Assembly: GCA_021413885.1 (NCBI GenBank)
Contig: JAIOPM010000057.1
Location: 124,001 to 188,000, forward strand
Length of the DNA stretch: 64,000 nucleotides
Reading direction: 5' to 3'
DNA from: Planctomycetota bacterium
GTDB lineage: Bacteria > Planctomycetota > UBA1135 > GCA-002686595
Every line of letters begins with the position of its first letter. Within the stretch, counting starts at the first letter, position 1. The translations under genes were made by a program, and so were the position numbers. The notes under the pieces were generated by a model. The model ran no database searches and was not told the DNA's origin. It saw only the letters and a program-made list of their open reading frames with translations. Shown piece by piece: positions 32,043-41,013 of the stretch.

Positions 32043-33079
32043 GACGAGCCCTCCGCGCGCGCCGCGCCGAAACGTCGCTCGCGCAAACCGAACTCGGCGA
32101 GCATGCAGCCGAGCGCGAGCGCGAGGAACCATTGGAAGCGATCGTGCGGAACGCGCTCCTCGCCGCTCTCGTACACGCGACCTTCGAGCTGCTTGATCCG
32201 CTTGTGATAGAGATCGCTGAGCGGCGTCGGCGATTGCGTCGACGCGAGGAACGTGCCGCCGGTCGCTTCGGCAACCGCGGTCAAGCTCGCGACGTCCATC
32301 GCGGAAACGACCTCTTTCCCCTCGCCGTCGCGCAGGAAACCCTCGGTGCCGTCCTCGCGCGCGAGCGGGATCTTGCCGCCTTCCTCGGTGCCCATGCCGA
32401 GCACGAAGACGCGCACGCCGTGGTCGGCGGCGCGCTTCGCCTGCTCGCGGCCCTTGCCTTCGAGATCCTCGCCGTCGGTGACGAGCACGATGGCTTGGTA
32501 CGCGCTCGAGGCCTGATCGAAGAAGAGCAACGCGCGCTCGAGCGCCGCGCCGAGGTCGGTGCCGCCGAGCGTGTTGTCCTCGGTGTCGACGAACGCGAGC
32601 AACTTCTCGAGCGTCGCCGCGTCGTGCGTCAACGGCGCGACCTCGCGCGCCTCGCCGCTGAACGCGACCAACGCGGCGCGGTCGCCTTGGAGTTCGCCGA
32701 AGAGCGCCGCGATCTCGCGCTTCGCGCGCGTCAGACGATCGGGCTTGACGTCGCGCACCAACATCGAACGCGACGTGTCGAGGCAGACGACGAGGTCGAG
32801 CCCGCGCCGCTCGACCGGCCGCAGCGTGTAACCGCGCACCGGCCCGGTCGCCGCGACCGCGAGACAACCGAGCGCCGCCGCCGCGAGCGCGACGCGCGCG
32901 CGTTCGCGGTTCGCGGAGCTCTTCGGGAACATGCGCTCGAGACGTTTCGGCACCGCGAGGCGCCGCCGATCGCGCGCGCGCCGCGCGAGCCCGTACACGC
33001 CGACGATCGCGACCGCCGCCGCGGCGACGAGCCACGCGAGCGCGTTCGGACGCAGGAGCTCGAAACCGACGAGCGTCAT
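32039..33079 (-). CDS. batB: BatB-like von Willebrand factor A domain membrane protein
   Basis: The protein has 346 residues. Two N-terminal membrane helices (about 12-30, 62-78) and one at the C-terminus (about 315-335) flank a VWA domain. The metal-ion-dependent adhesion site is complete: Asp101-x-Ser103-x-Ser105 (DTSRS), the Thr in GGTDLG and the Asp in TDGED. This is BatB architecture. The ATG overlaps the batA stop (ATGA) and the stop overlaps the batC GTG start (GTGA). It is likely to form a membrane complex with BatA. Confidence 0.87.
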   Translation of the reverse strand: MTLVGFELLRPNALAWLVAAAAVAIVGVYGLARRARDRRRLAVPKRLERMFPKSSANRERARVALAAAALGCLAVAATGPVRGYTLRPVERRGLDLVVCLDTSRSMLVRDVKPDRLTRAKREIAALFGELQGDRAALVAFSGEAREVAPLTHDAATLEKLLAFVDTEDNTLGGTDLGAALERALLFFDQASSAYQAIVLVTDGEDLEGKGREQAKRAADHGVRVFVLGMGTEEGGKIPLAREDGTEGFLRDGEGKEVVSAMDVASLTAVAEATGGTFLASTQSPTPLSDLYHKRIKQLEGRVYESGEERVPHDRFQWFLALALGCMLAEFGLRERRFGAARAEGSS

Positions 33080-34137
33080 GCGACGCGCCTCGCCCACGTC
33101 GATGCCGAGAGCCACGCGACGAGATAGAGCACGATCGCCGGTTCGAGGAACCAACGGTAGAGATCGAAGGTCTCGACGAAGCGACGTTCTTCGCGCGGCG
33201 TGCGTTCGAGGCGCTCGATCTCGGTGTACGTCTTCTCGAGCTCGCTCTCGTCGCGCGCGCGGAAGAAGCGCCCGCCGGTCTCCTTCGCGATGTTCTCGAG
33301 GTCGGTGGTGTCGAGCTCCTGCTTGACCGGCCGCAGCCGACCGAACACGTCGGGCTGATAGACGAACTTGCCGGCGAGGATCGTGTAGACGCGCACCTTG
33401 GCTTCGGCCGCGAGCTTGGCCGCCGTCGCCGGCGTGATGTCGTCGATGTTGTTCTCGCCGTCGGTCAGCAGCACGACGACCTTCGACTTCGAGTTGCTCT
33501 CGCGCATCACCGCGACGGCCTTCGCGAGCGCGCGACCGATCGCGGTGCCGTCCTCGGCCTCGTACTTGACGAGCTCGACCGACTTCAGGAGTCCGGTCAA
33601 CGCATCGGCGTCGAGCGTGAACGGGCAGACGAGCTCCGGGTAGCGCGCGAACACCATCAAACCGACGTTGTCCTGCGCGCCGACTTGATCGCGCATGCGC
33701 CGCTCGGCGAACGCGCCAACGACTTGCTTGACGACTTCGAGGCGGTTGAGCTTCGGATCGAGGTCCGGGTACTGCATCGAGCCCGAACGATCGACCGCGC
33801 ACAGGATGTCGACGCCTTCCGCGTCGACGGTGCGTTGCTCGTTCGCGCGCACCGGCCGCGAGAGCGCGATGGTCGCGAGGCCGAGCGCGACGAGCTGCAG
33901 CACGGCGACCGCCCACGCGCAACGTTGGTTCCACGAACGCGGCAAGTGCGTCGCCGGCAGGAACGAAACGCGCGCCGCCGCGCGGCCCGCGCGCGCGCGA
34001 CCGAAAGCGAACAGCGCGATTCCGAGGGGCAGGAGCGCGAGGCACCAAGGATTGGCGAGGTAGTAATCGCCCCACACGTGGAACTCGGCGCCGCCGGTGC
34101 CTTTCTGCTCGGCCGTAGCTTGGAGCAGCGCGATCAC
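33076..34137 (-). CDS. batA: BatA-like von Willebrand factor A domain membrane protein
   Basis: The protein has 353 residues and starts with GTG at 34137, overlapping the upstream stop (GTGA). Two N-terminal helices (about 31-47, 78-97) precede a VWA domain with Asp116-x-Ser118-x-Ser120 (DRSGS), EDGTAIGRAL and LLTDGENN, so the metal site is intact. One C-terminal helix lies near 330-348. VYTILAGKFVYQPDVFGRLR and LDTTDLENIAKETGGRFF match the BatA subfamily. The N-terminus runs about 30 residues before the first helix, longer than usual, but no in-frame internal start has a better context. Confidence 0.87.
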   Translation of the reverse strand: MIALLQATAEQKGTGGAEFHVWGDYYLANPWCLALLPLGIALFAFGRARAGRAAARVSFLPATHLPRSWNQRCAWAVAVLQLVALGLATIALSRPVRANEQRTVDAEGVDILCAVDRSGSMQYPDLDPKLNRLEVVKQVVGAFAERRMRDQVGAQDNVGLMVFARYPELVCPFTLDADALTGLLKSVELVKYEAEDGTAIGRALAKAVAVMRESNSKSKVVVLLTDGENNIDDITPATAAKLAAEAKVRVYTILAGKFVYQPDVFGRLRPVKQELDTTDLENIAKETGGRFFRARDESELEKTYTEIERLERTPREERRFVETFDLYRWFLEPAIVLYLVAWLSASTWARRVA

Positions 34138-35036
34138 TTCGTCGCCTCCACCGGAGCTTCGAGGCGCTTCAGGATTTCGCGCGCGCCGCCGATGCGTTCG
34201 CGCGCCGCCCAGTGCGTCGCCGCCGCGCCGCCGTACTTCACTTCGGCGCACGCCGCGAGCAACGCTTCGAGTCGTTCGCGCTCGGGGCCGATCTTCGCCG
34301 CGAGGCCGGCGTCGGCGAGCGCGCGTTCGAACCACTCGTCGTCGGCGAGGCCGGAACGTTCGACGCCCGCGCGGCGATCGACTTCGCCGCGCACGATGCG
34401 CGTCAGCGCGAAATGCGCTTCGCGCGCGGCGTCCGTGCGTTCGAGGTCGCTGCGCTCGAGCTCGTCGAGCCGCGTCAACGCGCTCGCCGCGACCGGCGCC
34501 GGCCGCGCGCGACGACGGAGAGCGCGCGCGACAACGAACGCCGCGCCGAACGCGACCAAGAGCGCGAGACCGACGAGCCACGGCCACGCCTCGCGTTGCG
34601 GACCGAAGTCGGGCGCGGAGCGGAAACCTTTCGGCGGACGCTCGTGCTCCGCGTCGCCGAGCACGCTCTTCACCGCGACGTGCGGCGCGCTCGAGAAGAT
34701 CGAGACGCTGTCGCCGTGCGCCGCGATCTCGACCTTCAGCGGAGCGAGGTCGCGTTCGCCGGGCTCGAGCGAAACGACCGTCGCGCGCAGCGTCGTGCGC
34801 GCGCGGTCGGGACGGCCGTCGACGGGACGACTGCGCGGTTCGTCCTTCGAGAGCACGACCCACGAATCGTCGAGGCCGAGTTTTTCGTCGGCGACGCGCG
34901 CGGTCGACTCCAACGGATGCTCGACTTCGAGCACGAGCTCGATCGGCTCGCCGACCTCGACGCTCTTGCGTTCCGCGAGCCAAGTCGCGGTCGCGTCGCT
35001 GGACTGCGCGCAGAGCAACAACAGCGTCGCGATCAA
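34134..35036 (-). CDS. DUF4381-like membrane protein of the Bat operon, TTG start
   Basis: The protein has 300 residues, with a signal sequence of about 10 hydrophobic residues ending in LLLLCAQ. A beta-sandwich domain (about 15-165; VEVGEPIELVLEVEHPLEST is a BatD-like strand set) is followed by one membrane helix (WPWLVGLALLVAFGAAFVVA) and a cytoplasmic helical domain of about 110 residues. The slot between the DUF58 and batA genes is usually filled by such a protein. The only start that respects the upstream coding end is TTG 35036, whose last two bases lie in the DUF58 stop (TTGA); an ATG further up would overlap by 320 nt. Confidence 0.7.
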   Translation of the reverse strand: MIATLLLLCAQSSDATATWLAERKSVEVGEPIELVLEVEHPLESTARVADEKLGLDDSWVVLSKDEPRSRPVDGRPDRARTTLRATVVSLEPGERDLAPLKVEIAAHGDSVSIFSSAPHVAVKSVLGDAEHERPPKGFRSAPDFGPQREAWPWLVGLALLVAFGAAFVVARALRRRARPAPVAASALTRLDELERSDLERTDAAREAHFALTRIVRGEVDRRAGVERSGLADDEWFERALADAGLAAKIGPERERLEALLAACAEVKYGGAAATHWAARERIGGAREILKRLEAPVEATK

Positions 35037-35956
35037 CGGGCCCCCCGACGACGGCGACGAGCCTTGAAGAACTGGATCACCGGCGCGGCGACGTCGCGCG
35101 CGGTCGAGAGCTCGATCGAATCGCAACCGGCGCGCGCGAGCAGCGCTTGGAAACCGGCGCGGCGCGCCGCCGCGGCCTCGGCCCACTTCGCGCGCACCGC
35201 GGACGAACGCGTGTCGACTTCGCGGAGCTCGCCGCTCTCGAGGTCGGAGAGCAGGATGACCCCCGCCTCGGGCAACGCATCCTCGAACGGATCGACGACG
35301 CGCACGAGCACGACGTCGTGGCGCCGCGCGAGCGGCACGAGTTGATCGGACCATTCACGCCGCGCGTGCACGTCGGCGAAGTCGCTGACGAGCAGGATGA
35401 ACGAACGCCGCCGCAGCATGCGGCGCGCCTGTTCGAGCGCATGCGCGAAGTCGGTGCCGCCGTCGGTCGGCTCGGCCGCGATCACCTCGCGCACGAGGCG
35501 CGACACCGCGCCGCCGCCTTTCGCCGCCGGCAAGTGCAAACCCATCTCGCGGCCGAAGAGCCGCAGGCCGACGCGATCTTGGTGACGTTGCGCGACGAAC
35601 GCTATCAACGCGCAGAACTGCGCGGCGAGTTCGCGTTTGGTCGCTTCACGCGTGCCGAAGTCCATCGAGCGACTGGTGTCGACGAGGAGTTCGACCGAGA
35701 GCTCGCGCTCCTCCACGTACTTCTTGACGAACGGCTGTTGCGCGCGCGCGGTGCGTTTCCAATCGATCGAGCGCACGTCGTCGCCCGCCTCGTACGGCCG
35801 CACTTCGTCGAACTCGATGCCGGAGCCGCGAAACGTCGAGTGGTACGCGCCGGCGAGCGCGTCGTCGACGAGCTTGTGCGTGCGGATCTGGATCTGGCGC
35901 ACGCGCGCCATCAGGTCGCTCGCGACGACGCCGGTCTTCTCGCTCTCCACGCTCAC
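35033..35956 (-). CDS. DUF58 domain protein (VWA-like), Bat operon
   Basis: The protein has 307 residues and a GTG start. GSGIEFDEVRPYEAGDDVRSIDWKRTAR-type sequence at about 45-72 is the DUF58 signature (conserved R-x-Y-x-x-GD-D-x-R-x-I-(D/N)-W). LLVDTSRSM (about 90-98) is a DxSxS metal site and TDGGTDFAHAL supplies the Thr. DUF58 proteins act next to MoxR ATPases, and the pair is thought to be a chaperone-like maturation module. It begins 13 bp after the moxR stop and overlaps the next gene by 4 nt. Confidence 0.9.
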   Translation of the reverse strand: MSVESEKTGVVASDLMARVRQIQIRTHKLVDDALAGAYHSTFRGSGIEFDEVRPYEAGDDVRSIDWKRTARAQQPFVKKYVEERELSVELLVDTSRSMDFGTREATKRELAAQFCALIAFVAQRHQDRVGLRLFGREMGLHLPAAKGGGAVSRLVREVIAAEPTDGGTDFAHALEQARRMLRRRSFILLVSDFADVHARREWSDQLVPLARRHDVVLVRVVDPFEDALPEAGVILLSDLESGELREVDTRSSAVRAKWAEAAAARRAGFQALLARAGCDSIELSTARDVAAPVIQFFKARRRRRGAR

Positions 35957-35969
35957 GGTCGGTCGTCCA

Positions 35970-36965
35970 CTACGGAACGGGCACCGTCTCGAGCAAGCGA
36001 TCGATCAGCTTGTCGGACGTGACGCCTTCCGCATCCGCTTCGTAGGTCGGGATGATGCGGTGACGCAGGACGTCGTGCGCAACGCGCTTGATGTCGCCGG
36101 GCACGACGAAGCTGCGGTTGTCGAGCAACGCGTTCGCGCGGCTCATCAACGCGAGCCAGATCGAAGCGCGCGGACTCGCGCCGTAGCGGATGCGCGGCGC
36201 GAGCTCGGCCAAGCCGTTCGCCTTCGGATCGCGCGTCGCGTGGACCAACGTGACGATGTACTGCTTCAAGCGCGCGTCGAGGACGACGCGGTCGACCGCG
36301 AGCCGCGCGGTGCGGATCTCGTCGAGCGACACCACCGAACGCACCTTGACCGGCGCTACAGTGCGCGCCATGCGCTCGAGCACCGCGAGTTCCTCTTCCT
36401 TCGACGGATAGCGGATCACCAACTTCAGCGCGAAACGATCGAGCTGCGCCTCGGGCAACGAGTACGTCCCCTCTTGCTCGAGCGGGTTCATCGTCGCGAG
36501 GACGAGGAACGGATCGGGCAGCGCGAAACTGTGCCCGCCGATCGAGACCTGGCGCTCCTGCATCGCCTCGAGCAACGCCGACTGCACCTTCGCCGGCGCG
36601 CGGTTGACTTCGTCGGCCAGGACGAAGTTCGCGAAGACCGGGCCCTTGCGGATGGTGAACTCGCCGGTCTTGACGTTGTAGACCTCGGTCCCGATCAGGT
36701 CGGACGGCAGGAGATCGGGCGTGAATTGGAGGCGCGCGAAGCTGGCATTGACCGCGCCGGCGAGCGTCGACGCCGCGAGCGACTTCGCGAGGCCGGGCAC
36801 GCCCTCGAGCAGGACGTGGCCGCCGCCGAGCAGCGCGAGCGTCAGGCCGTGAACCAGCTCGCCCTGGCCGATGATGACCTCGGAAACGGCGGTGGCGAGC
36901 TCGCCGATCCAGGGATGGTCGTTCACGGCGCGAGGTGCGCCGGTGGCGGGGTGCGTCAACGTCAT
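35970..36965 (-). CDS. moxR: MoxR-family AAA+ ATPase
   Basis: The protein has 331 residues. Walker A is GVPGLAKS (55-62), Walker B is FVLADEVNRAP, sensor 1 lies in LATMNPLEQEGTY and the Arg finger in LPEAQLDRF. The C-terminal lid carries RYGASPRASIWL. MoxR ATPases remodel or activate client proteins, often the VWA proteins encoded beside them, here four in the same operon. It is the first gene of an eight-gene unit running to 28346. The start is ATG 36965; a TAGAAT -10 box lies 73 nt upstream. Confidence 0.93.
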   Translation of the reverse strand: MTLTHPATGAPRAVNDHPWIGELATAVSEVIIGQGELVHGLTLALLGGGHVLLEGVPGLAKSLAASTLAGAVNASFARLQFTPDLLPSDLIGTEVYNVKTGEFTIRKGPVFANFVLADEVNRAPAKVQSALLEAMQERQVSIGGHSFALPDPFLVLATMNPLEQEGTYSLPEAQLDRFALKLVIRYPSKEEELAVLERMARTVAPVKVRSVVSLDEIRTARLAVDRVVLDARLKQYIVTLVHATRDPKANGLAELAPRIRYGASPRASIWLALMSRANALLDNRSFVVPGDIKRVAHDVLRHRIIPTYEADAEGVTSDKLIDRLLETVPVP

Positions 36966-37274
36966 GGCCTCTGCGGTTGGGTTGGAACGGCGCGTCTACG
37001 GGTCGGCGACGGAGCCGTTGGCGCGCGTGGGGCCGCGGATTCTAGTGTTCGCCGGACGCGATCGCCGCCTGCATACCGCGGCCTTGCGCGGCGACGGGTG
37101 GAGCGGACGGCGAGCCCGCGTCTCGGAGGGTTCCGCGTCTTCGAGGTTCCGGCCTGACGCATTCCCTACGGCGCGGGGATGTAGGCTGCACGCGCCCGAG
37201 CTCGGACTTCGTTCGAGACCCGAAGGCGGCGATCGGGATCCAGGCCGCACCTGACGGCGAGAGGAACGAAGACG
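36966..37274. other. 309-bp divergent intergenic region between moxR and the beta-helix gene
   Basis: The region contains a TAGAAT box (37039-37044, minus) for the MoxR operon, a weaker TAGGCT (37182-37187, plus) and the ribosome site GAGAGGA for the gene at 37275. No coding potential is seen. Confidence 0.6.
37039..37044 (-). promoter_or_regulatory. Candidate -10 element TAGAAT of the MoxR-Bat operon
   Basis: TAGAAT on the minus strand lies 73 nt before the moxR ATG and is the strongest -10 match in the divergent region. No good -35 is visible. Confidence 0.4.
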
Positions 37275-38522
37275 ATGTTTCGATTCACGCGCGCTGCGAC
37301 ACGAACCCTCACCGTGCTGTCCCTGGCGGCGGCGGCGAATGCCGGCGTCACCGTGCTCGGCAACCCGGGTCTCGGAACGTTCACTACGATCCAGTCGGCC
37401 GTCGACGCGGCGAGCCACGGTGATGTGTTGATCGCAACGTCGGGGAGCTACGCGAGCTTCACGATCGACGACAAGGCGCTGACGGTGATCGGCCACGGCG
37501 TGGTCAACGTCGCGGGAACCTGCACGGTCAAGAACCTCGCGACGAACCATCGAGCCGCGTTGATCGGACTGCGGATCACCGCGCCCAATGTGAGCAGCGG
37601 GACGTCCTCCGCTCTCGTGCTCCAGAACGATCTCGGCATCGTCGGCGTCCAGGACTGCACGCTGAAGGGCGGCGGGAACCACGACATCTCCTCGGGCGCG
37701 CCGAGCGGCAACGGCGCCACCGCGACGAACTGCCAACGCGTGATGATCGCGGCGAGCACGTTGACCGGCGGGTCCACCGGTTACTCGCCCGGCGAGTGGC
37801 CGCGCGGCGGCGGGTGCGGCCTCGAAGCCGCGAGCAGCGCGGTCGCTCTCTACGACTGCACGTTGACCGGCGGACTCGGCTCCCAGGAAACGTCGCCGAG
37901 CGGTGGCGAAGGCGGCGACGCATGCCGCGTCACCGGTTGGGGCGTATTCGCGTCGGGCTGCACGCTGACCGGCGGTTGGGGCGGATCGGGCGACTACATC
38001 GGAACGACGACGCAGGGCGACGGCGGCGACGGACTCCAGGTCACGAGCGGCCAGGCGAAGCTGCTCGACTGCACGCTGGTCGCCGGCAAGCACGCGACGT
38101 TCCCGCCATTCATCGTCGGCGTCGACGGACAACCGTTGAATGCCACGAGCGCGATCGTCAAGCAGTACGCGGGTGCGAAGCGCACGCTCGCCGCGATGCC
38201 AATCGTCAACGACAAGAGCGTGTTCTCGCTGACCGTGACGGGAACGCCCGGCGATCGCGTGTGGCTCCTTCAGGACCTACAGCCGACGTACCTCCCGATC
38301 GGACCGTTCATCGGCGTCGCGACGATCGCGCTGCCGTGGAAGCTCCTGTTGCAGCCGGCCAACGTGATCGGCCCGAGCGGCAGCCTGACGATCAATCTGC
38401 CGATCAGCGACTACACCGGTCCGTCCGCCGGTTGGATGTGGCACCTGCAAGGTCTCTGCATCGACGCGAGCGGCAAGCGCTACCTCACGACGCCGCGCGC
38501 GGTGCTCGTGCTCGACACCTAG
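37275..38522 (+). CDS. Secreted right-handed beta-helix protein
   Basis: The protein has 415 residues with a signal peptide of residues 1-23 (LSLAAAANAG). The opening TFTTIQSAVDAASHGDVLIA is the usual lead-in to parallel beta-helix (pectin lyase-like) domains. Coils follow to about residue 280 with recurring CTL(T/K)GG turns (DCTLKGGG, TLTGGSTG, CTLTGGLG, CTLTGGWG). The last 130 residues form a separate beta domain of unknown family. No lyase catalytic residues can be assigned. GAGAGGA ten bases before ATG supports the start. Likely a surface-associated carbohydrate-binding or adhesive protein (inference). Confidence 0.8.
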   Translation: MFRFTRAATRTLTVLSLAAAANAGVTVLGNPGLGTFTTIQSAVDAASHGDVLIATSGSYASFTIDDKALTVIGHGVVNVAGTCTVKNLATNHRAALIGLRITAPNVSSGTSSALVLQNDLGIVGVQDCTLKGGGNHDISSGAPSGNGATATNCQRVMIAASTLTGGSTGYSPGEWPRGGGCGLEAASSAVALYDCTLTGGLGSQETSPSGGEGGDACRVTGWGVFASGCTLTGGWGGSGDYIGTTTQGDGGDGLQVTSGQAKLLDCTLVAGKHATFPPFIVGVDGQPLNATSAIVKQYAGAKRTLAAMPIVNDKSVFSLTVTGTPGDRVWLLQDLQPTYLPIGPFIGVATIALPWKLLLQPANVIGPSGSLTINLPISDYTGPSAGWMWHLQGLCIDASGKRYLTTPRAVLVLDT

Positions 38523-38534
38523 TCGTTCGAACGA
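38523..38534. repeat. 12-bp perfect palindrome in a convergent junction
   Basis: TCGTTCGAACGA occupies most of the 15-bp gap between the beta-helix and MscS gene stops. As it has no loop it is a weak hairpin; its position is the only hint of function. Confidence 0.3.
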
Positions 38535-38537
38535 GCG

Positions 38538-40247
38538 TCAGCTCTTCGACACGTCGCTCGCCGCCGCGCGTCCGCGCTCCCGCGCTTCGTCGCGGCTGCG
38601 CGGCGTGTCGGGGTGAACGGCGTCCTCAGGTCTAGCGACGTGCAGCGTCGTCGTCGGGAACGCGAGGCCGACGTTGAGGCGTTGGGCGAGTTCGAGCACT
38701 CCGCTGTAGATCGCGTGGCGTTCGGCGACGTCGTCGCGGAAGCCCGGCGCGAGCACGTAGAACTGCATCAACACGTCGACGGAGCTCGCCGAGAGTTGGT
38801 AGAGCGAAACCTCGAAGTTGTCCTGACGCGCGTTCGGGTTGCGGCGGATCAGCTCGCGCACGCCCTCGCAGAACGCCTCGATCTTCGCGGGCGGCGTGTC
38901 GTACGTCAGCGACAGGAACGCGCGGATGCGCCGATGGCGCCGCGCGCCGAGGTTGTCGACGTTCGCCGAGATGAAGCGCGAGTTCGGCACCGTGATCAGA
39001 CTGTCCTCGCCGGTGCGCAAGCGCGTTGAACGGAAGCCGACGTCCTCGACCGTACCCTCGACGTCGCCGACCTTGATCACGTCACCGAGCTGGAAGGGCT
39101 TGTCGAGCAACACCGTGAACGTGCCGAACAGGTTCTCGATCGAATCCTTCGCCGCGAAGCCCAACGCCAACGTGCCGATCGAGATCCCGGCGACCAGACT
39201 GGTGACGTCGTCGGTGATCAATGTCGCGAGATAGAGGATGCCGACGACGGCGACGACGATCTTCAACGTGCGGCGCAAGAGCGGCACGAGCACGTCGTCG
39301 AACTTGTTCTCGGTCTGCGCGGCGCGCTCGGCGAGGAACGACGACGCGACGTCGACGAGACGGAACGCGGCCCACACCGCGGCGACGTCGAGCACCAGGC
39401 TCGCCGCGAAGAACAGGATGCCGTACGCCGCGGGCTCGACGTCGAGCAACACCAACCCGCGCGCGACCATCAGCGCGGTGATCAACAGCGCGAGCGGTCG
39501 CTCGAACGACGCGAGCAACGCACGATCGACGCGGATGCCGTCGGCGCGGCCGAGGCGATCGACGCCGTGGCGGAACACCACCGACACCAGGAGCTTCAGC
39601 GCCCAACCGGCGAGCATCAGTGCGAGCAACCCGAGCCACTGCCAATCCTCGAGCCAGAAGTGGATCTCTTGGAACCGCACCGGCACCGTCGCGCGCACGC
39701 GCTCGGAGAGCGTCATCCGCTTGCCCGCGCCGGCGACCAGCGGCCAGTCCTGAACGACGCTCCACCAATCGGAGACGCGCTCGACCACCGAGCGCCCGAA
39801 CACCCAACGACCGTCGGAAAGGCGCGTGAACTCGAGCGTGAAGACGTCGGACGGATGACGGTCGTTGACGAGGTCGATCGTCCACGTCGTGCTGTCGCCG
39901 ACCAGGGCGCGATCGGCGTACTTCGTCGGATCGAACGGCACGACGCGATCGAGCACGAAGTCGAGGTCCTCCGCGACGCGCCCCGCCGCATAGTCGGCTT
40001 CCTTAGCCGCCATGTGGCGCACGTCGAAGCACGCCTTGGCGACGCTCCGCTGCGCCTCGTCGCGTTGGTTCTTCCACGCGGTGATCGCGCGCTGGTAGGT
40101 CGTCATCGAAGTTCGCGGATCGGCGAACTCCGGGCTCGTCGTCGGCCCTTGGACGACGGGACGCGCGAACGCGAGCGCGCCGCAGACGAGGACGAAGCAC
40201 AACGCGCCGACGCAGCGGCGCAGGATCGAGACGTCAGGAATCGCCAT
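38538..40247 (-). CDS. MscS-family mechanosensitive channel
   Basis: The 569-residue protein is longer than E. coli MscS (286). A signal peptide (cleavage near AFA) and a periplasmic domain to about 185 precede five or so membrane helices (about 190-390). The pore-lining helix and beta domain contain TLALGFAAKDSIENLFG and PFQLGDVIKVGDVEGTVEDVG, the MscS hallmarks, followed by ITVPNSRFISANVDNL. The C-terminal alpha/beta domain ends at about 540, with an Arg-rich tail. It releases solutes on hypo-osmotic shock. The start overlaps the end of the lytic transglycosylase gene by 14 nt, linking both with the HEAT protein gene. Confidence 0.9.
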   Translation of the reverse strand: MAIPDVSILRRCVGALCFVLVCGALAFARPVVQGPTTSPEFADPRTSMTTYQRAITAWKNQRDEAQRSVAKACFDVRHMAAKEADYAAGRVAEDLDFVLDRVVPFDPTKYADRALVGDSTTWTIDLVNDRHPSDVFTLEFTRLSDGRWVFGRSVVERVSDWWSVVQDWPLVAGAGKRMTLSERVRATVPVRFQEIHFWLEDWQWLGLLALMLAGWALKLLVSVVFRHGVDRLGRADGIRVDRALLASFERPLALLITALMVARGLVLLDVEPAAYGILFFAASLVLDVAAVWAAFRLVDVASSFLAERAAQTENKFDDVLVPLLRRTLKIVVAVVGILYLATLITDDVTSLVAGISIGTLALGFAAKDSIENLFGTFTVLLDKPFQLGDVIKVGDVEGTVEDVGFRSTRLRTGEDSLITVPNSRFISANVDNLGARRHRRIRAFLSLTYDTPPAKIEAFCEGVRELIRRNPNARQDNFEVSLYQLSASSVDVLMQFYVLAPGFRDDVAERHAIYSGVLELAQRLNVGLAFPTTTLHVARPEDAVHPDTPRSRDEARERGRAAASDVSKS

Positions 40248-41013
40248 GGGTTTCTTCGGGGGCGAGCGGTCCGACGAACGTCGCCGAGGGTGCTCTCGTC
40301 GCTGCGTTCGGGGTCGCGCCGGGCGCGGGCGGACCGATCGGGGCGAGGATGTTACCGCGCGCCGCGAAGAAGTCGCGTTCGTCGAGAACGGTGCGCACGT
40401 ACTCCAACACGTCGGAGCGCCCGGAGCTCTCCGCCGCGTCGCGCCAACGCGCGTAGCTCCCCGCCTCCTTGATCCAACGCTCGAGGCGACCGGGGCCGGC
40501 GTTGTACGCGATCAACGCGCGCTCGACGTCGCCGTCGTAGCGGTCGAGCAACCACAGGAGATGGTGCGCGCCGATGCGCGCGTTGAGCTCGCCGTCCTCG
40601 AGCAGCTCGCTGCGCGTCGGCGGATCGAGACCGATCAACACCGCGCGTTCGATCGCGGTCTCGAGCTTCAACTGGAAGAGCCCGAGCGCGTTCGCGCCCG
40701 ACAACGCGCCGACCTTGCCGCGGCTCTCGACGAACACCAGGCCCGCGAGCAGATTGGGATCGAGCCCGACTTCGAGGCCGACGCGGCGCAGGAGCGCGGC
40801 GTGACCTTCGACGCGCGCGGCGCCGCTCGACACCGAGAGTTCGCGGCGCACTTCGCTCGCCGCGCGCGTCAGCGGTCGGCGCATCTCGGCCGCGAGAGCG
40901 ATCGCGAGGACCGCGACGACGCCGAACGCGATCCAACGCCGGACGTGCGCGACGCGCGGTCGCCGCCCTGCGCCTCGAGCGCCCGCGAGGACTCGGTCCC
41001 CGCGCGCCTTCAC
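40234..41013 (-). CDS. Membrane-anchored lytic transglycosylase (SLT family 1)
   Basis: The protein has 259 residues and starts with GTG inside the upstream stop (GTGA). A membrane anchor covers about 27-42. The SLT domain (about 72-215) has the catalytic glutamate Glu96 in FVESRGKVGALSGANALGLF and the conserved LIAYNAGPGRLERWI. It cleaves peptidoglycan between MurNAc and GlcNAc at the periplasmic face. This is notable for the Planctomycetota, where peptidoglycan was long disputed. It is encoded between the HEAT protein and the MscS channel, overlapping both. Confidence 0.88.
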   Translation of the reverse strand: MKARGDRVLAGARGAGRRPRVAHVRRWIAFGVVAVLAIALAAEMRRPLTRAASEVRRELSVSSGAARVEGHAALLRRVGLEVGLDPNLLAGLVFVESRGKVGALSGANALGLFQLKLETAIERAVLIGLDPPTRSELLEDGELNARIGAHHLLWLLDRYDGDVERALIAYNAGPGRLERWIKEAGSYARWRDAAESSGRSDVLEYVRTVLDERDFFAARGNILAPIGPPAPGATPNAATRAPSATFVGPLAPEETHGDS

